Below, in pieces: positions 8,173 through 16,366 of a stretch of DNA of 19,491 nt (its first letter is position 1; every line of letters starts with the position of its first letter). This stretch comes from Candidatus Zixiibacteriota bacterium. GTDB lineage: Bacteria > Zixibacteria > MSB-5A5 > GN15 > FEB-12. The DNA lies in assembly GCA_030619345.1 (NCBI GenBank), contig JAUXBO010000010.1:1-19491 (forward strand). The letters are read 5' to 3'. The notes under the pieces were generated by a model, which was not told the origin of the DNA, made no database searches, and was given only the letters and a program-made list of their open reading frames with translations. The position numbers were made by a program, and so were the translations under genes.

Positions 8173-9174
8173 CTAATCTATCATTACAAAGGCGGCCGTT
8201 ATCATCGTGTTGAGCAAAGCCAACGGGAAAAGGACCTTCCAGCCAAAATTCATTAGCTGGTCATATCGGAACCTCGGGAGTGTTCCCCTCAACCATATAT
8301 AGAAGAACATAAACAGGAACATTTTCAAAAGAAGCCAGAGTACTGACGGCAACAAGGGACCTTGCCATCCTCCAAAAAACAGGGTCGCGCCAACGGCCGA
8401 AACGGCCAGCATGTTGGCATATTCACTAATGAAAAACATTGAGAACCGCATTGATGAATACTCGGTATGATACCCCGCGACCAGTTCCGACTCGGCCTCG
8501 GCCATGTCAAATGGACATCGATTGGTTTCTGCTACAGCGCAGGTCAGGAACAAGAGGAATCCAAGGGGCTGCTTGAATACAAACCAGTTTTGGAAAAACC
8601 AAATACTGTCCGATCCCTGCATCTCGACCAATTCCTTCATGGACAGCGTGTTGGCCACCAGAATGACACCAATAATCGATAGACCGTAACCAACTTCGTA
8701 GGAGATCATCTGGGCCGTAGCACGGAGTGCTCCCATAAGCGAATATTTTGAACCGGATGACCAACCGGCCAGAACAATTCCGTAGATACCCAGCGAGGTA
8801 ACAGCGAACACAAACAATACACCGATGTTGAGGTCAGAAATTATACCCGTTACCTGGTATCCAAAAAATTCAAAGTCGGCGGCGAATGGAACGACCGCAA
8901 AAGTCAGGATTGCCGGGACAAATGATATTATGGGAGCAAGGGCAAAAGTCACTTTCTCTACCGATTTAGGAACAAGATCTTCTTTGAAAATGAGTTTCAA
9001 TGCATCGGCTATCGGCTGTAATAATCCAAACGGGCCAGCCAAAGTCGGACCCATGCGATGCTGCATATAGGCCACAACTTTACGCTCAAGCCAGGTTGAC
9101 CAGGCACAGCAGGTCAAGACGGCAACCACGACCACAATGACCTTCACCGATGAAATAATAATCATCTCAAGCAT
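8173..9174 (-). CDS. nuoH: NADH-quinone oxidoreductase subunit H
   Basis: Membrane subunit (333 residues, about eight helices) that forms the roof of the quinone chamber with NuoB and NuoD and starts the chain of polar residues into the membrane arm. Highly conserved stretches are ERKVVAYMQHRMGP (30-43), LADALK-type QPIADALKLIFKED (53-66), and AETNRCPFDMAEAESELVAG (215-234) followed by YHTEYSSM, the acidic loop facing quinone. The ATG lies 1 base after the nuoG stop, with AAGGTGG about 9 bases upstream. Full length. Confidence 0.97.
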   Translation of the reverse strand: MLEMIIISSVKVIVVVVAVLTCCAWSTWLERKVVAYMQHRMGPTLAGPFGLLQPIADALKLIFKEDLVPKSVEKVTFALAPIISFVPAILTFAVVPFAADFEFFGYQVTGIISDLNIGVLFVFAVTSLGIYGIVLAGWSSGSKYSLMGALRATAQMISYEVGYGLSIIGVILVANTLSMKELVEMQGSDSIWFFQNWFVFKQPLGFLLFLTCAVAETNRCPFDMAEAESELVAGYHTEYSSMRFSMFFISEYANMLAVSAVGATLFFGGWQGPLLPSVLWLLLKMFLFMFFYIWLRGTLPRFRYDQLMNFGWKVLFPLALLNTMITAAFVMID

Positions 9175-9175
9175 A

Positions 9176-11740
9176 TCAGTCGTCCACCTTTGACAGCTTG
9201 ACCATATCGACCCGTCTTTTGCGCATCATTAGAGCGGTTGTCGGCGTTGATGAGAAGTTACGCGGCAACAAGACAACATCAGTATTTAGTATCTCTGATA
9301 TCTTAACCGGGATAATGATTTTCCCCACCGGCGACTCGACTCTTACTGACTCACCGTTTCGTAGTTTGAGTCTGTTGGCCAGATCAAATGAAATCTCAGC
9401 GTACGCTTCCCCTGAGAATTCCGCGAGAGACGGTGATTTCTCGGTCAGGTGGCCGCTGTGATGAGGATCATCGCAAAGATATAACGGTATATCAAAACCG
9501 TCCTTTTCCTTGTCTTCGGAGGCTCGTACCTGGGTGTATTCCTGCGGCAGAGCGGGGGTGTCGGCAATAGCCAACATCTGGGAAATTTCACTCTCAATGG
9601 CATCGACTTCAAATAAATCAGACGCTTCGAATCTGGCGGCTAAGGCTGCCATGATATCGAATCCGGTTCGTGATTCACCAATCGGCTTTATTGCCGCCCT
9701 AGCGGTCTGATTGCGTCCTTCAAGATTCACATAGTCACCGTCGTACTCAGCCCAACTACACAGGGGAAGGACGACATCAGCAAGTTGCGTTGTCTCCGTT
9801 TCAAATAAGTCACAGGCCACTAAGAAGTCGGCTCTTTCCAGACCTTCGCGGGCAAACTGTAAGTCAGGATAAACCATCATTGGATTGGCACCGAGTACAA
9901 AGAGACTGTCTATTTCTTCTTTCTTTAGAAGTGCCAGCATGGCATCGGTGTTATGGGCTTCGCAGGACGGAGTTTCCGACCAAAGAACGTTCATCTTGTC
10001 CACGAGCATTTTGTGCGGCACCGGAACGACACCAAGTTTCTGGGCTCCCTTGGAATTGGCATACCGTGCCAGAATAGCAACCTGTCCCTTATCATGAAGT
10101 CCAAACAACTTATTAAGATTGCATATGGCGGCGGCAATCGGTTCCCTTTCCCGGGAGCGAGTCACTATTTCACCAACCACAAAGCTGATTTTCTTGCCAG
10201 ATGCCAGCGCACGAGCAATTTGCTTTACACTGTCAGTCGAGATTCCAGCAGAACGACAGAGTTCGGTAAGATCGACATTGCCGACCTGCTCTCTAAACCT
10301 GCCCGCGGTCTGATCATCCACTAACCGATCTTCAACAGCCGCTTGACACACAGCCTGCAGAACGAATTCTTCTTTGCCGGGACGATGGACAACTTCCAGT
10401 TCGGCAATATCAGCGGCTTTGACTGCATACGGTGTGATAGAAAACAGCCGCGCGCCGTTGAAGTTGAAGGCTTTTCGCATTCTCAGATATTCGTTGTGAT
10501 GCTCACGAATCAGATCGCTGCCAAAGACTACGATTACGTCAGAGTCATCCAGATCGCTGATGCTAAATGGCTGCATGGCCAAGCGTGAGCAGATTGTATC
10601 CGAGCTTGAGGGCAGCATGCGGCAGTCACTGCGATAGTCGACATTGTTTGAATGGAGTACTTTGCGGAAAAATTTCGAGAAACCATAAAGCGAGCGATTG
10701 TCCAGCGATGGCGCAGCCAGTCCGCCTATGCAGACAGAACCTTTGGAGTCTTTAATATTTGCGAGACGCTTAGCAATAGTATCCAGCGCTTCATCCCAAC
10801 TGACTTCTACCTGGGTACCGCCCTTTTTGATAAGAGGTTTTTTCAGGCGGTCGGGGGAATTGACAATCTGGTAACCATATCGCGTGATATCGGGCAACCA
10901 GCCATCATCTATATCATCGTTCGGTCGCGATGTTACACGGTAAATTTTATTCTTCTGACGTTCTTTGGAAAACGTAATGTTGCTGCCGGAACTCTGGAAG
11001 TTATCTACCGAAGGCGTTGTTTCAGTCAGCCAGACGCGAATTTTATAACGCCAATCTCTGTTGGTGAGCGCACCCACCGGGCAGATTTCCACAAGGTTGC
11101 CGGAGAACGGATTGTCGACCTGTTCACCCGGCGCGGAGTCGATTTGTGCAATATTTCCACGCTCGTAGACACCCAAATCGTATTCGCCAAATGCGTCTTT
11201 GTTAGAGCGGACACATTTGTAGCAGAGAATACAGCGATTGCGGTTCAGAACGATTTCTGGTCCAATAGATTTGTCATCAAAAGTAGTCGACATATCGTCT
11301 TCGCGGAAACGGGTCTTCTGGAAGTCGTTCCTGCTGTCGTCGGTGCCGTGCGCAAAAGTCAGATTCTGCAGGTCGCACTCACCCCCCTTGTCACAGGTAG
11401 GGCAATCGAGCGGGTGGTTCAGAAGTATAAACTCAATTACTGCCCGACGTCCCTGTTTGACCTGATCGGAGTTGGTGGAAACTACCATTCCATCCATCGC
11501 TTCGGTTGCGCAGGAGACCTGAAGCTTGGGCATTTTCTCAATTTCGACATAACAGATGCGACAAGAACCAACCGACTTAAGCTTGGGATGATGACAGAAA
11601 GTTGGGATATCAATTCCAACAGAGCGGGCCGCCTCAAGAACTGTCTTACCTTTGGGTACAGTCACAGACTGACCGTCAATTGTCAGTGTTACCATAGTCA
11701 CCGGGGTGGCTGCTGCTTTTTCATTAGTTTCCTGAGCCAT
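9176..11740 (-). CDS. nuoG: NADH-quinone oxidoreductase subunit G, without cluster N7
   Basis: The large iron-sulfur subunit (854 residues) of the peripheral arm. The N-terminal domain binds N1b (C49, C60, C63, C77), N5 (H109, C113, C116, C122) and N4 (C170, C173, C176, C220). A molybdopterin-oxidoreductase-like domain without obvious cofactor role follows from about 230 to the end, closing with a beta domain (about 750-854). At the place where E. coli and Thermus NuoG bind cluster N7 (CxxCxxxC plus a later Cys), this protein has DNFQSSGSNI (246-255) and WLPDITRYGY (281-290). All four ligands are replaced (D246, Q249, S253, P283), while the flanks align well, so N7 is absent. The ATG lies 1 base after the nuoF stop, preceded by AGGT. 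Confidence 0.96.
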   Translation of the reverse strand: MAQETNEKAAATPVTMVTLTIDGQSVTVPKGKTVLEAARSVGIDIPTFCHHPKLKSVGSCRICYVEIEKMPKLQVSCATEAMDGMVVSTNSDQVKQGRRAVIEFILLNHPLDCPTCDKGGECDLQNLTFAHGTDDSRNDFQKTRFREDDMSTTFDDKSIGPEIVLNRNRCILCYKCVRSNKDAFGEYDLGVYERGNIAQIDSAPGEQVDNPFSGNLVEICPVGALTNRDWRYKIRVWLTETTPSVDNFQSSGSNITFSKERQKNKIYRVTSRPNDDIDDGWLPDITRYGYQIVNSPDRLKKPLIKKGGTQVEVSWDEALDTIAKRLANIKDSKGSVCIGGLAAPSLDNRSLYGFSKFFRKVLHSNNVDYRSDCRMLPSSSDTICSRLAMQPFSISDLDDSDVIVVFGSDLIREHHNEYLRMRKAFNFNGARLFSITPYAVKAADIAELEVVHRPGKEEFVLQAVCQAAVEDRLVDDQTAGRFREQVGNVDLTELCRSAGISTDSVKQIARALASGKKISFVVGEIVTRSREREPIAAAICNLNKLFGLHDKGQVAILARYANSKGAQKLGVVPVPHKMLVDKMNVLWSETPSCEAHNTDAMLALLKKEEIDSLFVLGANPMMVYPDLQFAREGLERADFLVACDLFETETTQLADVVLPLCSWAEYDGDYVNLEGRNQTARAAIKPIGESRTGFDIMAALAARFEASDLFEVDAIESEISQMLAIADTPALPQEYTQVRASEDKEKDGFDIPLYLCDDPHHSGHLTEKSPSLAEFSGEAYAEISFDLANRLKLRNGESVRVESPVGKIIIPVKISEILNTDVVLLPRNFSSTPTTALMMRKRRVDMVKLSKVDD

Positions 11741-11741
11741 A

Positions 11742-13079
11742 TTACCTAAACGAAAAATCCGTTTCTACCTGACATTTTCCATGATCGATGTGATACTGCC
11801 ACTCTTCGCGCCAATTCTTTATTGCCGACTGAATCGGCATGACGGCAGCATCACCCAGCGGACAGATGGTCCGTCCGAGAATATTCCCACAAACCTCTTC
11901 GATTTTTTCAATATCACCGGGTTGCCCCTGTCCAGCTTCGATCCGGTTAATCATATTTTCCAGCCATCCGGTCCCTTCGCGGCAGGGAGTGCATTTCCCA
12001 CACGACTCATGGCGGAAAAAGTGAATGAGCTTTTTGATTATCCAGACAATACAGGTTCCTTCATGGAAGACCATGACAGCACCGGAACCAAGCATGGACC
12101 CAACGGTGGTCAGTGACTCATAGTCGAGTCCAACATTTATCATTTCGGGCGTCAGGAAAGGAGTCGATGCTCCACCCGGTATAACACCCTTTAGTTTCTT
12201 ATCATCAAGAATGCCGCCGCCATATTCAGGGTCGTATATGAGTTTTTCGAGTGAGAAGCCGAGTTCAACCTCGAAATTCCCAGGGCGTTTGACATGGCCG
12301 GAAAGTGAGAAGAGTTTGGTTCCGGTGGATTTCTCGGTTCCTAACGCTTTGTACCAATCGGCTCCGCGATTAATAATGTGCGGCACAGCCGCAAGAGATT
12401 CCACGTTGTTGACAATTGTTGGCGAAGCGTAGAGTCCTTCAATTGCCGGGATCGGTGGTCGTATGCGCGACATTCCGCGTTCACCTTCAAGTGAGTTCAG
12501 CAACGCCGTTTCTTCACCGCAGATATAAGCGCCGCCGCCAGAATGAACGATCATTTCGAGATCATAGCCACTGCCATAAATATTTTCCCCGAGATGTCCG
12601 CGTTCGCGTGCCTCGCGGGCTGCCTCTTCCATCCGTTCGATACAGTGGTTGAATTCTCCCCGGATGTAAATAAACATGATGTGACAGCCGATTGCATAGG
12701 CAGCTATGGCCATGCCTTCGATTACGCCGTGCGGATCGCGCTCCATCAATACTCGGTCTTTGCAGGTACCGGGTTCCGATTCGTCGGCGTTGCAACAAAG
12801 GTAGGTCGGTTTGGGCGAATTTTTGGGGACAAAACCCCACTTCATGCCGGTTGGGAAACCGGCGCCTCCACGGCCACGCAGGCCGGAGTTCTTGACTTCA
12901 TCTATGACCTGCTGAGTCGACATACCACCCAGCACTTTTCTCCAGGCCGTGTAACCTCCGTGCGACTCAAATATCTCGGACTTGTGCTGCTGAGGGTCTT
13001 CGACATATTTGAACAGATGCAACTTCTCATTGCTGGTCGCTTCACTGGCGTTGGTTATGACCGGTGAATAAAAGCTCAT
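11742..13079 (-). CDS. nuoF: NADH-quinone oxidoreductase subunit F (NADH/FMN binding)
   Basis: The catalytic NADH-binding flavoprotein (445 residues). It has the glycine-rich NADH/FMN loop GRGGAGFPTG (69-78), the FMN contact region YLCCNADESEPGTCKDR (93-109), GGGAYICGEETALLNSLEG (181-199), and the N3 [4Fe-4S] ligands C360, C363, C366 (SCGKCTPCREGT) and C406 (TICPLG). It takes a hydride from NADH and passes single electrons to N3. The ATG overlaps the nuoE stop (ATGA). Its presence with nuoE and nuoG shows that this complex I uses NADH and is not the 11-subunit form lacking the NADH module. Confidence 0.97.
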   Translation of the reverse strand: MSFYSPVITNASEATSNEKLHLFKYVEDPQQHKSEIFESHGGYTAWRKVLGGMSTQQVIDEVKNSGLRGRGGAGFPTGMKWGFVPKNSPKPTYLCCNADESEPGTCKDRVLMERDPHGVIEGMAIAAYAIGCHIMFIYIRGEFNHCIERMEEAAREARERGHLGENIYGSGYDLEMIVHSGGGAYICGEETALLNSLEGERGMSRIRPPIPAIEGLYASPTIVNNVESLAAVPHIINRGADWYKALGTEKSTGTKLFSLSGHVKRPGNFEVELGFSLEKLIYDPEYGGGILDDKKLKGVIPGGASTPFLTPEMINVGLDYESLTTVGSMLGSGAVMVFHEGTCIVWIIKKLIHFFRHESCGKCTPCREGTGWLENMINRIEAGQGQPGDIEKIEEVCGNILGRTICPLGDAAVMPIQSAIKNWREEWQYHIDHGKCQVETDFSFR

Positions 13080-13552
13080 GCTTTTGCCCGCAATTCTTCG
13101 AGAAGCTTGTCGAGCTTCTCACGAGTGAGATTTTCATGGAAATCGTGATTGATCTGAATCATTGGGGCGGTGGCACAGGAGCCAAGACATTCTACCGAGA
13201 TAAGTGTGAAGAGGCCGTCATCGGTTGTCTCCCCTTTTTTGATGCCCAGTTTGTCTTCGAGATAAGTAATCATGCTGTCGGCCCCGACAAGGGCACAAGA
13301 CAGATTGTGACAGACCTGAAGTAAATACTTACCAACAGGCTTCTTAGGGAACATGGTATAGAACGTTGCGGCTTCGGCAATTTCTACCGGGGGAATATTA
13401 ATCACGCGTCCGATCTCACGGTAGATTTCATCATTGAGATGACCGACTTGTCGATATGCTACCGTCAAGGCCGGCAGAATAGCCGATTTTCGGTGCGGAT
13501 ACCGAGCCGCTTTCTCTTTTATCTTCTGAATAGATTCTTCTGTAAGAATCAT
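13076..13552 (-). CDS. nuoE: NADH-quinone oxidoreductase subunit E ([2Fe-2S] N1a)
   Basis: The 24-kDa-type subunit (158 residues), partner of NuoF in the NADH module. It has a helical N-terminal half and a thioredoxin-like ferredoxin domain. The four N1a ligands are C81 and C86 (CHNLSC) and C122 and C126 (CLGSC). The start ATG overlaps the nuoD stop (ATGA), with GGAGAAG about 8-10 bases upstream. The stop overlaps the nuoF start in the same way, which suggests matched translation of E and F. Confidence 0.97.
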   Translation of the reverse strand: MILTEESIQKIKEKAARYPHRKSAILPALTVAYRQVGHLNDEIYREIGRVINIPPVEIAEAATFYTMFPKKPVGKYLLQVCHNLSCALVGADSMITYLEDKLGIKKGETTDDGLFTLISVECLGSCATAPMIQINHDFHENLTREKLDKLLEELRAKA

Positions 13553-14724
13553 CTGTCTACTTCTCCAAGAACAATGTCAATCGATCCAATGGCGCAGACG
13601 ACATCGGAAAACAATCCACCTTCAGTCAATTTGGGCAGTGAAGCCAGGTTGACAAATGATGGTGGTCGGACCCGAATTCGATTCGGCTTGTTGCTACCGT
13701 CCGATGATATGTAGAATCCAAGTTCTCCTTTTGGCGACTCAATACCCTGGTATACAGCGCCTTTGGGAGATTTGAATCCTTCGGTAATTATTTTGAAATG
13801 GAAAATAAGAGATTCCATTTTGTACAGTACATCTTCCTTTGGAGGCAGGACGACTCCGGGGACATGCGCCCGGTAAGGTCCTTCCGGCATTCCATCCAGT
13901 GCCTGCTCGATTATTCTGAGTGATTGCCGTATTTCTTCAAGGCGAAGTAGATACCTGTCGTAGGCGTCTCCTTTTTTTCCCACCGGTACTTCAAAATCAA
14001 AATTCTCATAACCGGAATAAGGGTTGGCCTTGCGTAAATCATGCTTGACTCCGCTGCCACGAAGCATCGGACCCGACAATCCGTAATTTATAGCATCTTC
14101 GGCAGAGATAACGGCCACGTTTCTGGTGCGATTGATAAAAATTTCGTTCTTTGTGAGCAGGTCCTCGTAATCATTCAGTTTGGCCGGAATTTCTTTAATG
14201 ACACGGCGAACTTTTTTTTCAAAGTCCGGGGGAAGTTCGTGTGAGAGCCCGCCAATACGAATATAGCTGGTCATCATTCTCTGGCCGCCACACGCCTCAT
14301 AGACGTCGACAATCATCTCGCGGTCACGAAAGGTAAAGAGAAGCATAGACATGGCACCGAGGTCAAGAGCGTGAGTACCGAGCCAAACAAGATGTGATTT
14401 TATCCGGGTGAGTTCAGCCAGACAGACTCTTGCCCACTTGACTTTTTCAGGGACCTCAATTTCCATCAGCTTTTCCACGGCCAGACAATATCCGAGATTA
14501 TTTGACATTGGGGCCAGGTAATCCATGCGGTCAGTACATGGGAGAGCTTTATAATAGAGTTTGCTCTCCATCGTTTTCTCGATACCGGTATGGAGGTATC
14601 CAATTACAGGAACTGCTTTAACCACCCGCTCGCCGTCGAGGGTGACAATCACCCGGAGCACTCCATGTGTCGACGGGTGCTGGGGGCCCATGTTCAGAGT
14701 GAGTTCTTTTTGTTCCAGACTCAC
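13549..14724 (-). CDS. nuoD: NADH-quinone oxidoreductase subunit D (49-kDa type), GTG start
   Basis: The quinone-site subunit (391 residues), related to the large subunit of NiFe hydrogenases but without the metal-binding cysteines. The quinone-headgroup residues are H20 (PQHPSTHGVLR) and Y69 (CTDRMDYLAP), at the same 49-residue spacing as in Thermus Nqo4. The start is GTG: the codon overlaps the nuoC stop (GTGA), and a perfect GGAGGT lies 6 bases upstream, while the next ATG falls inside the conserved GPQHPSTHG region. The gene is separate from nuoC and not fused as in E. coli. It overlaps nuoE by 4 bases. Confidence 0.97.
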   Translation of the reverse strand: MSLEQKELTLNMGPQHPSTHGVLRVIVTLDGERVVKAVPVIGYLHTGIEKTMESKLYYKALPCTDRMDYLAPMSNNLGYCLAVEKLMEIEVPEKVKWARVCLAELTRIKSHLVWLGTHALDLGAMSMLLFTFRDREMIVDVYEACGGQRMMTSYIRIGGLSHELPPDFEKKVRRVIKEIPAKLNDYEDLLTKNEIFINRTRNVAVISAEDAINYGLSGPMLRGSGVKHDLRKANPYSGYENFDFEVPVGKKGDAYDRYLLRLEEIRQSLRIIEQALDGMPEGPYRAHVPGVVLPPKEDVLYKMESLIFHFKIITEGFKSPKGAVYQGIESPKGELGFYISSDGSNKPNRIRVRPPSFVNLASLPKLTEGGLFSDVVCAIGSIDIVLGEVDR

Positions 14725-15254
14725 TTAATGACCTCCGGCGGATCGTCTTTGTTAAAACTGAACTGGGGTACTTCATAAGTGAGCGGAAAATCTCTTCGCA
14801 GGGGGAAACCTTCCAGATCGTCTGCGGTCAAGATTTTGGTCAATTCCGGGTGTCCCTCAAATTCAATCCCCATAAGATCATAAACTTCGCGTTCGAGCCA
14901 GTTAGCCGCGGCATAAATCGGGGTCAGGCTGGCGATCCTGGGATTAGACTCATCAAGGCGGACTTTTATGAAGAACCGATAGGTATGCGAAAGCATGTAA
15001 AAATTGTACACAACTTCGAATCGTCCGGCGGCAGCATCCTCATGATCGTACCAGTCAACCGAAGTAATATCAGCCAGAAACTTCACGTCGAAGGTGTCGT
15101 CCTCAAACAGCGTCTGACAGATTTCGAACAGCGCTCCCGGCTTGATGTGATAGGACCTGTCCCCTCGGAAATCCTCGATCGACAGGATATCATCGCCGAA
15201 ACGGCTGCTCATGAATTCTTCTAACTTGCTATGTATTTCGGACACTTGTTCCAA
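14721..15254 (-). CDS. nuoC: NADH-quinone oxidoreductase subunit C (30-kDa type)
   Basis: Peripheral-arm subunit (up to 177 residues) that binds NuoD and NuoB. The diagnostic region is AANWLEREVYDLMGIEFEGH (116-135) followed by LTADDLEGFPLRRDFPL (142-158). The start is uncertain. The frame opens at a TTG (15254) directly after an in-frame stop. A GTG at 15245 has GGAA 3 bases upstream. The first ATG (15212) would remove the helix SEIHSKLEEF that resembles the family N terminus. A non-ATG start is therefore likely; I give the longest form. It begins 44 bases after the nuoB stop, the largest gap within nuoA-M. Confidence 0.94.
   Translation of the reverse strand: MEQVSEIHSKLEEFMSSRFGDDILSIEDFRGDRSYHIKPGALFEICQTLFEDDTFDVKFLADITSVDWYDHEDAAAGRFEVVYNFYMLSHTYRFFIKVRLDESNPRIASLTPIYAAANWLEREVYDLMGIEFEGHPELTKILTADDLEGFPLRRDFPLTYEVPQFSFNKDDPPEVIK
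14731..14736 (-). promoter_or_regulatory. Shine-Dalgarno that fixes the nuoD GTG start
   Basis: On the - strand GGAGGT stands 6 bases before GTG at 14724. It is the strongest ribosome binding site in the operon, lies within the end of nuoC, and decides the non-ATG start. Confidence 0.85.
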
Positions 15255-15298
15255 ATTTCACAAATCATGGTGTCAGGTAATAGCCGGTTTGCCACCAA

Positions 15299-15802
15299 TC
15301 AAGTGGTCCGTCGGCCCCATTCCTCACGAACATCTTTGACAGATTCAGTCTCCAGTTGTTTCTGCAAAGTCAAAATTCCCTCTATCAACTGCTCCGGTCT
15401 TGGAGGACAACCGGGCACGTATACATCAACCGGTATAATCCGATCGACGCCCTGGAGAACCGCATAATTATTAAATACTCCTCCACAAGACGCACACGAC
15501 CCCATAGCGATAACCCACTTTGGATTCGGCATCTGCTCGTAAAGCGTTTTGACTACCGGTGCCATTTTCATCGAAACACGACCGGCGACAATCATAAGGT
15601 CAGCCTGTCGCGGTGAGGGGCGCATGACTTCCATACCGAAGCGAGCAAGGTCATAATGGGGAGCAAAACTCGATATCATTTCAATCGCACAACAGGCCAA
15701 ACCAAATCCAAAAGGCCACATTGATCGCTTATGCGACCAGTTAACCACCTTGTCAAGGGTGGTCAGAATAATTGAATCGGGGATTTTCTCTTCTAATCCC
15801 AT
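15299..15802 (-). CDS. nuoB: NADH-quinone oxidoreductase subunit B (cluster N2)
   Basis: The PSST-type subunit (167 residues) that holds cluster N2, the last iron-sulfur centre before quinone. Ligands are the adjacent C37 and C38 (GLACCAIEM), C103 (GSCASCGG) and C132 (PGCPPRPEQL), all present. The ATG overlaps the end of nuoA by 10 bases, with GGAG 7 bases upstream. Ordinary length; no changes noted in the quinone-facing region. Confidence 0.97.
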   Translation of the reverse strand: MGLEEKIPDSIILTTLDKVVNWSHKRSMWPFGFGLACCAIEMISSFAPHYDLARFGMEVMRPSPRQADLMIVAGRVSMKMAPVVKTLYEQMPNPKWVIAMGSCASCGGVFNNYAVLQGVDRIIPVDVYVPGCPPRPEQLIEGILTLQKQLETESVKDVREEWGRRTT

Positions 15803-16149
15803 TTGAGCGCTCCGCGTCCGAGAATATAGAAGTACCCAACGAGCAGAATGATTACAAAGACGACCATTTCGATAAAGCCGAACAATCCAAGCTGGCGAGA
15901 GATTACTGCCCAGGGATAGAGAAATATTACTTCGATATCAAAGAGTATAAATAAAATAGCAACCATGTAAAACTTGACAGGAATTGGATCTCGTGTACTT
16001 CCGACCGGCTCAACACCACATTCGTAAGGCTCTTCCTTCTTGCCCATATCAGTTCGGCGACCAAGAAGTATCGAGATACTGACCATAATTACCGCCAGAA
16101 GGGCGGCAAAAAATCCAAGAAATAGAATCGGGTAATATACTTCTATCAT
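15793..16149 (-). CDS. nuoA: NADH-quinone oxidoreductase subunit A
   Basis: A three-helix membrane subunit (118 residues) next to the quinone chamber; it contacts NuoH, NuoJ and NuoK. Signatures are EPYECGVEPVGSTRDPIPVKFY (40-61), whose Cys loop faces the NuoB/NuoD interface, and ILFDIEVIFLYPWA (68-81) with the conserved D71 and E73. It is the first gene of the operon. The Shine-Dalgarno is weak (GATGACCTC before ATG), which stands out for a first gene. A sigma70-like promoter lies about 35 bases upstream. Confidence 0.97.
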   Translation of the reverse strand: MIEVYYPILFLGFFAALLAVIMVSISILLGRRTDMGKKEEPYECGVEPVGSTRDPIPVKFYMVAILFILFDIEVIFLYPWAVISRQLGLFGFIEMVVFVIILLVGYFYILGRGALKWD

Positions 16150-16184
16150 GAGGTCATCATATTCTTGTTCAACATAATCCCACC

Positions 16185-16213
16185 ACTTTAGGTATAATAC
16201 GTAGGGATGTCAA
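16185..16213 (-). promoter_or_regulatory. Predicted sigma70-type promoter of the nuo operon
   Basis: On the - strand a perfect -35 TTGACA (16213-16208) is followed by a 17-base spacer and TAAAGT (16190-16185; four of six consensus matches). Transcription would begin near 16178, leaving a leader of about 29 bases before nuoA. It is the best promoter match in the only sizeable gap upstream of nuo. Confidence 0.6.
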
Positions 16214-16256
16214 GATTTTTTGCTCTTTTTAGGGGGGAATCCGAGTCATTCGGGCG

Positions 16257-16274
16257 TCGCACGAAACTGTGCGA
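16257..16274. repeat. Short perfect inverted repeat upstream of the nuo promoter
   Basis: TCGCAC (16257-16262) and GTGCGA (16269-16274) flank a 6-base centre. The element lies about 44 bases upstream of the -35 box. There is no T-tract on either side, so it is not an intrinsic terminator. It could be an operator or activator site. Confidence 0.4.
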
Positions 16275-16279
16275 TAATC

Positions 16280-16328
16280 GCCTAACGCTTTGTGATCAAA
16301 CTTGTTGCGAAAAACACAAGGTTTAGGC
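16280..16328. repeat. 49-bp imperfect dyad in the nuo upstream region
   Basis: Outer arms GCCTAA (16280-16285) and TTAGGC (16323-16328) and inner arms TTGTG (16290-16294) and CACAA (16315-16319) are nested, with 4- and 3-base gaps between them and a 20-base centre. The octamer CACAAGGT at 16315-16322 recurs at 16355-16362. Without a T-tract it is not a typical terminator. It lies between the PHPT-like stop (16367) and the nuo promoter, and could be a regulator site or an mRNA 3'-end structure of the upstream genes. Confidence 0.4.
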
Positions 16329-16366
16329 TAATAGAGGCCAATTGATATTTTTGTCACAAGGTCTGA

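Noticed and set aside
10652..11749. A 365-codon + strand open frame opposite nuoG
   Set aside because: It lies antisense to the conserved iron-sulfur domain of nuoG, has no recognisable domain, and is explained by the codon pattern of the true gene.
12543..13067. A 174-codon + strand open frame opposite nuoF
   Set aside because: It is antisense to the conserved FMN and NADH-binding region; no family resemblance.
16193..16198. A perfect TATAAT on the + strand just upstream of nuoA
   Set aside because: There is no acceptable -35 box at the right spacing, and no + strand gene follows; it is a by-product of the sequence GTATAATAC.
16257..16328. Intrinsic terminator after the PHPT-like gene
   Set aside because: Stems are present but no T-tract follows on the - strand.
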